This document shows positions 56,940 to 64,000 of a stretch of DNA of 64,000 nucleotides, in pieces; within the stretch, counting starts at the first letter, position 1, and every line of letters begins with the position of its first letter. The stretch is taken from contig WPIO01000004.1 of assembly GCA_009760855.2 (NCBI GenBank), positions 11,730,501 through 11,794,500 on the forward strand, written 5' to 3'. Below the pieces are notes generated by a model that made no database searches, was not told the origin of the DNA, and worked only from the letters and a program-made list of their open reading frames with translations. A program made the position numbers and the translations under genes. Origin of the DNA: Cristatella mucedo (lineage: Eukaryota > Bryozoa > Phylactolaemata > Cristatellidae).

Positions 56940-57330
56940 ATAACAGTCGACAAGCCTTGCCGTCTAGAACCTGGCTAGCAGCTAAATATGCAGGATACTG
57001 GATACTGCTAGGCTGGAATCCACGATTAGGGCTGTGAAGTGCATGCACCGTACCAAACAGGCTAATACCCAAGGGCAGTAGCTGCGTATCACCACTGGAA
57101 AAGAGGCGTCAGATTCTGCAGCAGGAGAGCGGTCGTTGCTTTGGAATTTCGGAAATGACTTCCCCAATTGTAGGACCTGCAGAAAAAAGCTTATGCCGCT
57201 ATAAATTTTCTATGAGAAAATTTAATAGCTAATGCATAAAGTGTTCGGCGATAATAAGACTGAAACGGTGCAATAGCTAAGCTAGCTATGGCGGTTCGAG
57301 TGAGATTGGCTTGTTCATGATTTGGGCAAA
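56940..57330 (-). mobile_element. LINE family 2, diverged fragment
   Basis: GAAATGACTTCCCCAATTGT and AGGACCTGCAGAAAAAAGCT are the complement of the family 2 GTGGAACTGACTTC and TTTGCAGGTCCTA block. The rest is loosely alignable. Confidence 0.5.
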
Positions 57331-57499
57331 TATTGCTCTTTGATTTGGATGACTGCCCTTTGATCTTGAAATACGGCCCGATTTGTTTATCACATACAAT
57401 AATGTGGCTTTGTGGTTTTTAAATTATAATCTGGTGGAAATTTATTACTGGACCCATAACGTTCATTTATGATTCTATCCTTTGATTAAGATGGTTTAA

Positions 57500-57650
57500 G
57501 TGGCAGGTTGTCAGGTACTTTTTGAGGCACCCTTCCAGCCCTCCAGAATGGGCAAACAAAGGAGTTATTACAGCAAATTTATAGGGCCTAGAAAGAGATT
57601 GAGTTCTCTGAGGGCGCATTATCAAGTTTTTTGCTATTATCATGATTATC
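57500..57650 (+). mobile_element. LINE family 1, 3' tail
   Basis: TATAGGGCCTAGAAAGAGAT, TGAGTTCTCTGAGGGCGCAT and TATCAAG match the hairpin, with the first stem arm changed. The bases before it (CCCTTCCAGCCCTCCAG) recall the LINE DSFQPSS coding block. Confidence 0.65.
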
Positions 57651-57659
57651 GTTGCGACT

Positions 57660-58249
57660 TTTTTCACCATCTCCAGAAGTTAACATGGAACTTTAGCTAG
57701 AACGCTCAGTCTCGAGGCATCCGTTCAACGTGCCCACACTCGGACTGGGACCGACTGGTACCTTAAATGTACCCCCAACTTGGCTATATCGACTCTTACA
57801 TCCCATTAATTAAAGGATAGGGCCATATTTTAAAATAAAATATAAAGCCATAAATTAAAATAAGGTCACTGATAAAAAGCCCCGAGCCATAGCCGTATAT
57901 CTAGCTCTATCATAATGATGTACAATTTGTTTCAAGAGAATTGAGACTAAAGGGAATAGAGACTCGCACAGCATCAAAAACATAAGAAACCAACAAAGTA
58001 AAACCTCCGTCTAGAAGCATGCACAAAATCATGCACATGTTCAAATACACAGATACAGTTCACTTAGGCGAAGGTAATGCTTACCATATGCTGAAAAGAT
58101 ACATCTCTCACTGAAACCTAAAAATAATTAAGGTCACAATAAGTAGTAGCTACAGGAAGAAGCGAGTTCCAAACTTTCGGGCATGTGAGCTTCAGGCTCA
58201 ATTACCGCATGATTTTGATTTAATACTGGACAGCAAGATAAATAGAATT
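57660..58249. other. Unassigned AT-rich spacer
   Basis: A-rich on the plus strand (57830-58030). No feature recognised. Confidence 0.35.
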
Positions 58250-59230
58250 ATTGGGCGTGGTGGTTCATGAGCGAACCACCGAAGCAAGGAGGTCAAACAG
58301 GTTGGCTGGTGCGAAATAGTGAAGTGACGTATACGATTGAGGATCACGAAAAAGAATTATAAAAAAATAATTATAGTTTTGGAAAGAAAAAGATAGAAAA
58401 AGAATAAAAAAAGGATAAAGAAGAATGAAAGTGTGGGAGCCAGAGATGATTTCGCCAAAGAAGTGGTGTGATGTGGCAGCTACGCCTCTGATGATAGACC
58501 ACAAGAGCTGATGTATTTTGAACCGGTTGCAGGAAGATAAGGGCACTGACATGTAGTCCTGAATAAAAGCAATTACAATAATGGAGTCACGATGTTAAAA
58601 GCGCCTCAACTTGTTTGGCCATGGAACTCCTATCGAATCAGAACCTGATTTTATTGATCTTTGAAAGCTGAAAGTCCATCGACTCGGCAGTGGAGAAAAT
58701 ATCTAGTAATAAGACATTTTTGAATATACGGCCAGATAACTGTAGACGTCACAGGCTTTAGGCTAGCTAAATCAATCTTGAGGGTTTGGTCTTCTAAATT
58801 TTAGGCGGTGAAAATTTTATCCATGACTTCTAGGTTGAACCTATCCTAGCAGCCTTTGAAACTTGAATGTTGCTGATAAAAGGAATGAGGGACGATGGAA
58901 GTCAGATGAGTAGCTGGTTTGAAAGGGTCGACGGATAGGTATATCTGGGTGTCATCGGCATACCAATGAAAGCCATTTTTTTTAGTGATACTATTGTCCC
59001 GAGGTATGTAGTATGCGATGACAGTGAAAAGAAAGGAATCAAAAACTGAGTCCTGATTTGCCATGTACCTCCAGGGCTCGCTGTATCACCTACTGATATT
59101 TGCCTGTAGGCTTCATCGTGTGTAACTGAGGAGTGTGACTTAAGCTTGCTTAGCAATGAGTTAGTGATACCTAGGAGCGTGGCCAGCAGATCCATAAGCA
59201 TCTGGCGCTTAATGGTGTCACATAATTATA
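58250..59230 (-). mobile_element. LINE (L2/CR1-like), RT core with YADD
   Basis: Minus-strand frames give QMLMDLLATLLGITNSLLSK (after motif A) from about 59200, then the intact catalytic motif C in KKNGFHWYADDTQIYLSVDP (about 58932-58991), then a short FDLLASVVRS block at its far end (58294-58265). It is the only copy in the window with an unaltered YADD. Frames are broken between blocks. Confidence 0.82.
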
Positions 59231-59251
59231 TTAAAAAAATAAAAGAAATAC

Positions 59252-59330
59252 CCCATTTTTTACACCCAACGAGAACTTAATCTATATACGAGCACTTGAC
59301 ATGTGTCGCAAGGTAAAGGCTCAAGACTCT
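59252..59330 (-). mobile_element. SINE S2 tail fragment
   Basis: ACCCCATTTTTTACACCCAA, CGAGAACTTAATCTATATAC, GAGCACTTGACATGTGTCG and AAAGGCTCAAGAC parallel the plus-strand view of the S2 copy at 52928-53010. Confidence 0.55.
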
Positions 59331-60325
59331 GGTCTTTAAAGGAGAGTAGAATCTATTCCTTGGTCAAATCAGTACCAAAGCGCAGGTACAACTTAAAAAA
59401 TAGTATTCCTTGTGCTCAGACCACGACCTTGGTATTCCAAGGCAAGCACATTACCCTAGGGCCAAACCAGGGCTCAAACTGCTCTGAATTTACTCTGTGA
59501 TACGCCCTGAAACATTGCAGTGCAGTGCCAGTAAGGCATAAGTACAATTTCTGGTGCTCCATGACTTTTTATAAGTACTATCAAATTCTACCATGAGATC
59601 CAGCTGAAATAACCCAGCGAATATACCTGAATCATTATTCCTGAGGTCATTATACACTCACAGCAGTGCAGACGCCATGTGAATTGTTCCGAATTCTGAC
59701 GAGAGCCCAGCTGATAACATTACATTTTGGATTTCAGAGTTTCGTAGATCAGACCAGTCCAGTGTATTTTACAAAACCGGCAACACTGCATGGTTGCTTC
59801 TAAAGTTCTACTGGTTAAGTGTCGACTTCTTGCTAAGTGGCCTGACCATAGTTACTGACAATAGTCACTTTGAAACGTGCTTTGCCAGAACCAAAAGGCT
59901 ATGGAAATATTTCCTATTCTAGTTATTCTGGGCATTAGCACACCTAGGCATCTCAATAGCAGATCAGTAGGCATGGCGTCCATGGGTTATCTAGAATTCG
60001 GCTGGGAGACGGGAGGAATTTTGCACCAGGATATAAAATTCAAGATCTTGACGGCAGGAGTAGGCTGAAAGTTGGACCTTCAGGTACTGTCACGAATGGA
60101 AGCTGACAATCTCAATGGCGATAGTATCTTAATAATAGACTTCATTTTCTGATAATTATAGCTGTTAAGAAAGCTAAGGAAATGAACTACTTAATCGACA
60201 TGATTATCACTCGTTAGGATGATGACTTGAGAACAGTTGAGGAGATGATGCGCCATCATATTTGGCTGATCTGGGATCCCACTATGGCTTTTTATAGAAA
60301 GTAAAATTAAAAATAAGTAATAAAA
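59331..60325. other. Unassigned spacer
   Basis: May hold tRNA-like debris around 59415-59475 (CAGACCACGACCTTGGTATT, GGGCCAAACCAGGGCTC). Otherwise nothing recognised; it could be the 5' part of the reversed LINE to its left. Confidence 0.3.
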
Positions 60326-60490
60326 CACTAGCTGATTTAGCAGCTTCTTTATTTATAGCAGCATAAGAGCCTTTATAGTTATCACTGCCGGTTGCAGCGG
60401 CAATAAAGGATCGCCAACCGCAGGATTCGAACCCACGGCCTCGGGACCGAGGTCGCGAAAAACAACCGCCTTACGTAGTGTGCCATCACG
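60326..60490 (-). mobile_element. SINE S1, nearly complete
   Basis: AACACTAGCTGATTTAGCAG, GCAGCATAAGAGCCTTTATA, AATAAAGGATCGCCAACCGC, AGGATTCGAACCCACGGCCT and GTGTGCCATCACGG read as the reverse of tail, body, box B and head. Confidence 0.88.
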
Positions 60491-60494
60491 GAAT

Positions 60495-61785
60495 TGGCCG
60501 TGGCATGGATGGATGATTGCGATCTGTAATAGTATTTCTGTGCCAGTTGATGGGAAGCCAGTCCTGATCTTGCATATGCTTTCTCAAGCTTGTGCTCAGC
60601 ACTCCTGACCAGTTGAATGGCTGCAGTAGACCAATGGCATCTGGGTGAGGGCGTGCAGAGAGCTTGACGTAAACTCGCCAAGAACATCGGCTGGTGTCGC
60701 GTTGCACCATTCCACCTATTAGTGCTGGTCGGACAGAGGATTGAGTACCTGGGGGGGGATAAGGGTATTTTCGTGGGGACAGCATTGACGTCAAAGACCT
60801 CGAGGTTTCTTGATTCACAGATGATCTCAGATGCAGAAGGAAATGAAAATTACATATGGGATAAGTTAAGTATGTGGTTAGATGTGAAAAATATGAAATT
60901 TAAAGAAGTTTGCAGTATGCATTTTATTGAGGATGCTTGATCGAGAGTGGCATGCTTGGTGTCGGTGAGTGCAGACAAGTTGATCACCTAAAATGGATTT
61001 TAAAATCACTCAGAACAAGAATTAAATGATTTATGAAAGTCAGTATCAAAATGCGATCAGAAAAATCCGAGATAAATTCGTGAATTATACCTGGGGGAAG
61101 AGGTTACAGCTGCAATTGAACTAGGAGTCTGTCCCATAGGAACAATAATACCCTGCTGAGCAAGGAGTTAGTTTTCACCAATACTTTTATGTTTGCAGGT
61201 AAACGACACCAATAGTCTATTCAACGTGCCCCCTAAAGGAGTTAATACTCGTGCTGACCTGCAACACGTTTATTGAACCGGTCCGGGCATAGGAATGCCC
61301 CGGTGGTGTAATCTTCGGGTTTCTCTTGTAATCTGCTTACAAGAGCTAATGAACTACATACAAAATACCTAAGGTAGTCAGTACTGCACTGTTGATTGTT
61401 CGCTAAATTATGCATGCAAATTTTTTTGCAGCCAAGACTGGAAGCTTCCTCTATATACCTAGCTTTAATTTGGTACTAATATACGCCTTGTTGGTGACAG
61501 ATTTTTTTTCAATATTGTCTATGCAAGTGAAACTTTGGCTATAGCTGTTGACTTACTGTAAGCTTTTGAGCCCAGCATACTTGTTGGAACTACTTTCAAA
61601 CCACGCATGGTATTGTATCAACATCTTGCCTGAGTCAAATCGCTTACCTGTGCCCAGTGGCGTTCCAAGGATATTGTGCTCCCAGGGTCGAACTACATAG
61701 TTGGCGCCAAGTACCAGTAGTAGGTGTCCATTTTGGCCCCCTCATCCAGTGCCTAGAGACACATGCTTCCTGCTCGCTTCGGTGC
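60495..61785. other. Unassigned sequence with overlapping frames
   Basis: Two overlapping minus-strand frames (60382-60687 and 60486-60818) without domains. A G9 run lies near 60752-60760. Possibly the 5' region of a reversed LINE, but no endonuclease motif was seen. Confidence 0.3.
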
Positions 61786-61937
61786 TGCATACGCGTCTAA
61801 AAAACCTCAAATCCCTTGGAGACTGTGCCAATCATTAGTAAGCTCCAAAAGTCTCTAACTTACTAGCGACTGATGCCATGACGTCATTGACTTTCCCACG
61901 GCACATGCTTTTTGAAGCATTTGCTGGATCCGCGTGA
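61786..61937 (+). mobile_element. LINE family 1, coding-end fragment
   Basis: CGCGTCTAAAAAACCTCAAA, TCCCTTGGAGACTGTGCC and TTAGTAAGCTCCAAAAGTCT match CTCGTACAAACCTCAAATCC and the following TTTGGAGACCGTGC and GCTCCCAAAGCCTG blocks. It breaks off at the tail of an oppositely oriented copy. Confidence 0.7.
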
Positions 61938-62128
61938 ATAATAATAATAATAATAATGCACTTGATAAAGCGCCCTCAGAGAACCCAATCTCTTTGTAGG
62001 ATCTTCACATTTGCTGCCGACGGATACGCAATTGAATGGTGAGTAATATTATGCTTGATAAACATATAAAATGAATAACATGGTTAGGGGTTACATGCAC
62101 AGGGTCAGCATGCAAATGTGGTTAGTGA
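61938..62128 (-). mobile_element. LINE family 1, 3' end
   Basis: AATAATAATAATAATAATGC, ACTTGATAAAGCGCCCTCAG, AGAACCCAATCTCTTTGTAG and CATGCACAGGGTCAGCATGC are the complement of the tail, hairpin and UTR. It lies tail-first against the plus-strand fragment, so one likely inserted into the other. Confidence 0.83.
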
Positions 62129-62134
62129 AAGAAA

Positions 62135-62230
62135 GGATCGCCTACGGCTGGACTCGAGCCCACGCCCTAGATCTTGAAGAGCGAGTACCTTAACCCCCGA
62201 GCTATTTTCCTTTTCAATTGTCCTTTGTGT
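62135..62230 (-). mobile_element. tRNA-like SINE head
   Basis: On the minus strand: AATAGCTCGGGGGTTAAGGT (close to the tRNA box-A consensus TAGCTCAGTGGTTAGAGC), ACTCGCTCTTCAAGATCTAG, GGCGTGGGCTCGAGTCCAGC (box B), then GGCGATCCTTTCT as in S1 bodies. A clover-leaf with paired acceptor stem is not evident, so this is a SINE head rather than a tRNA gene. Confidence 0.6.
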
Positions 62231-63339
62231 GCTTATGCATGCTGTCACTGGGCATGTTATCATAACCGATTGACACATATTAATTTGCTCCGCGGGCTGT
62301 GAGCTCTGGAATAGACTCGCCAGGGTTGCGCTGCAGATCCCATCAGTATTTATACCTTTCTCGAACGAGAAAGCGTATAGGGTCGAACTAAGTACTCTTG
62401 CCATCCGCTATCTACTTATTGTTCAAATTTTTGACGCAAAGGGCAGGCGTCTGTTGAGAAGCGCAGCTTGACAGAAAATTGTATAGCACTGGGATTTCTA
62501 ATAATCATTAGGATTGGTTGACGAGATATAATCCAGCAAGTTTTGTTGCACCAAAGATAGCTCACCGGGGTGCGAGATAGGCTGAGCGGAATAGACGCTT
62601 CTTCAGCTGAGACTCAAATGATGCAAAACCAAGACGGATGCGACTCAAGCCAAAAACGAGTTGAGCACTTTCGTTACAAACGAGCTGCTGACTTAATATC
62701 ATATATGTCTCAATATAGTATTTTAATCGATGGCAAAGGCCAAAGGGCGCGGCTGCCTTGGGTACTAGCCTGCCGGGTTAGGGAGCGATTCGGGCCTGCT
62801 GGTGTGGGTGTGTGCCTGCGAGGATGATTTGTACAAGAACGTTTAACTGAGACCAGTGTCTCGGGTCTTAAGTTTTCTGTCTATCTATTCGGCTGGTATG
62901 CTATGATATGTTGACTTCGGAGTGGACGTCTCGTACGCACGAAGTCAGGCTGTTCGGGAGCTAAAACCTACGTTCACAGGGTGCTGTGAAAATAGCCAAT
63001 TATAAATTACATAAACTCATGTAAGCCATAAACCAAATAAAAAAATATAGAATAAAACCATATAACCACGGCAGCGCCATAAGACCAAAAGTTTTACTTT
63101 AAACAAAGCGCTACAATCGCCAGAGCGAGGACGTAACTCCTAGACAGCGAGTTGATTTAATTCATTAAGACCAGACCTGATAATTCGCTTCCGTGCGATA
63201 TCTTCATTTGGCCGCCGACAGCTATAGCATATATGCTTATGGATATATAATGTTTTCTAGTGTACCGGGTTTCTTATCGTGAGCATTAGCTGTATTGCGA
63301 GTAAGTCGCGACCATAGATTTGGGTGGTCACTCAGAGGT
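62231..63339. other. Proposed 5' flank of gene C, distal
   Basis: No repeat or exon recognised. The open frame 62570-62827 (85 codons) has no domain. Confidence 0.3.
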
Positions 63340-63392
63340 CCCGCCCCCAGTCCTAACGCGATTTCGGGAACGAGGCTTGGCCTGATGACTCA
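63340..63392 (+). promoter_or_regulatory. Candidate gene C promoter-proximal elements
   Basis: A GC box (CCCGCCCCC, 63340-63348) and an exact AP-1 site (TGACTCA, 63386-63392) lie in CpG-rich DNA 65-120 bases before the proposed start codon. TCATGGCGCC overlapping the AP-1 site resembles TCATGGTGCC at a comparable place before the gene B start. Confidence 0.4.
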
Positions 63393-63456
63393 TGGCGCCG
63401 CACGGCCGTACTTAGTTGTCCCGTTAGCCCTATCTGGTGCGACAGGTGTTTGAAAA

Positions 63457-63514
63457 ATGCTGATACTCGTTGGCCTTGGTCTTATCTTTGGAGCTATCTT
63501 GAAGAAGGAAGTTG
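63457..63514 (+). CDS. Gene C candidate first coding exon: signal peptide
   Basis: ATG opens MLILVGLGLIFGAILKKEV, a strongly hydrophobic stretch followed by charged residues, then a strong donor GTAAGTAGG that leaves the exon in phase 1. This matches the phase of all other exons of the array and the design of the candidate gene B first exon, which is three bases shorter. The distance from the preceding gene's stop is 13.8 kb (7.4 kb for gene B). The rest of gene C lies beyond the window. A short exon like this could be chance; the joint evidence of hydrophobic leader, phase, donor and promoter-like flank makes it worth keeping. Confidence 0.5.
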
Positions 63515-64000
63515 GTAAGTAGGTCTATTGAACGTATCGCTTGGATCGCTAGCGCCACGCTCTGCTTCACCTCCGAAGGTGAATCAGTTTAGCGTGCCAG
63601 ACCTGCGGCCCGTCATTCTTTCCGCCGCAGCCTACCACCTTTTCTTTCAGAGTACGGTTTTTCTGGGACAATACTGCTTGGTTTTTTGTCAATATACTAT
63701 TCACGCATTTGCTCGACTTAATGTACGAAGCCCAAGTGTTAGGGATATCCGACAGTAACCGGCAGGTCTAAGCCGTTGATTTGGGTTTGTTTGAAACTGC
63801 GCCTAGCCAGTGCCAGAAGCTCTGGCGCGTGGCTGGATTCGGAAAAAGTTGCTTAGATCTGTACCGGGAGGTGGACAAGGTTTTACTCGATAGTTGAGCT
63901 TGCTGCCTGCTGCACAGGCCTCCTAATCCCCCGAGTTCCGGCTTTTTTATGGCTTTACACTAGCCGCAACCTATTCTTAGCCCTTTTACGTCAGCGAAGA
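63515..64000 (+). other. Gene C first intron, start
   Basis: No further exon recognised before the window ends. CpG-rich at first. Confidence 0.4.

Noticed and set aside
60382-60818. Two overlapping minus-strand frames of 101 and 110 codons
   Set aside because: They run into a SINE S1 and show no domain; they may be leftovers of a LINE 5' region.

Overview
The window is animal (metazoan) nuclear DNA from an invertebrate whose lineage I could not fix. The signs are small phase-1 exons with GT-AG borders separated by kilobases of intron, immunoglobulin (Ig) exons, dozens of broken LINE and tRNA-derived SINE copies, and long (TA)n, (GA)n, (CT)n and (ATT)n tracts. No long open reading frame, bacterial operon, CRISPR array, rRNA or intact tRNA gene was seen. 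Most open frames of 60-140 codons fall in repeats or look like chance.

The one host system I can support is a + strand tandem array of Ig-superfamily genes for short secreted or GPI-anchored surface proteins. Gene A enters from the left and ends with a terminal exon at 6363-6487. Gene B is proposed to run from a signal-peptide exon (13872-13926) through four Ig exons (26478-26849, 31169-31495, 33461-33733, 42331-42603) to a terminal hydrophobic exon (49532-49650) that resembles gene A's. Gene C starts at 63457-63514 and leaves on the right. Every intron found is phase 1, and the six gene B exons sum to 1419 nt (472 residues plus stop) with no stop at any junction. The hydrophobic segment sits at the very C-terminus with no cytoplasmic tail, as in GPI-anchor signals. 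A decayed copy of the Ig3/Ig4 exon lies at 19338-19591. The 3' ends of genes A and B and their flanks are diverged copies of each other (about 5890-7300 and 49050-50300).

The rest is mostly mobile-element debris. LINE family 1 is L2/CR1-like and ends in a GC-rich hairpin plus (ATT)n. LINE family 2 is CR1/L2-like and ends near a TTACA-type tail. SINE S1 has a tRNA head and a tail ending near AATCAGCTAGTATTTTT. SINE S2 has a tRNA head and a tail resembling the LINE family 1 hairpin. SINE S3 is known only from two reverse-strand copies of its head.

By region: 1-5880 is LINE debris; 5890-7300 is the gene A 3' end; 7700-13870 is a (GA)n tract, LINEs, a SINE and a G-poor tract; 13872-49650 is gene B, whose introns hold LINEs, a direct duplication (22150-24960) and a large inverted repeat (37463-41213); 50300-63340 is an A/B-to-C intergenic stretch rich in LINEs and SINEs; 63340-64000 is the gene C promoter and first exon. 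All functional calls come from reading the sequence; no search was run. Element borders are good to roughly 10-50 bases unless stated.
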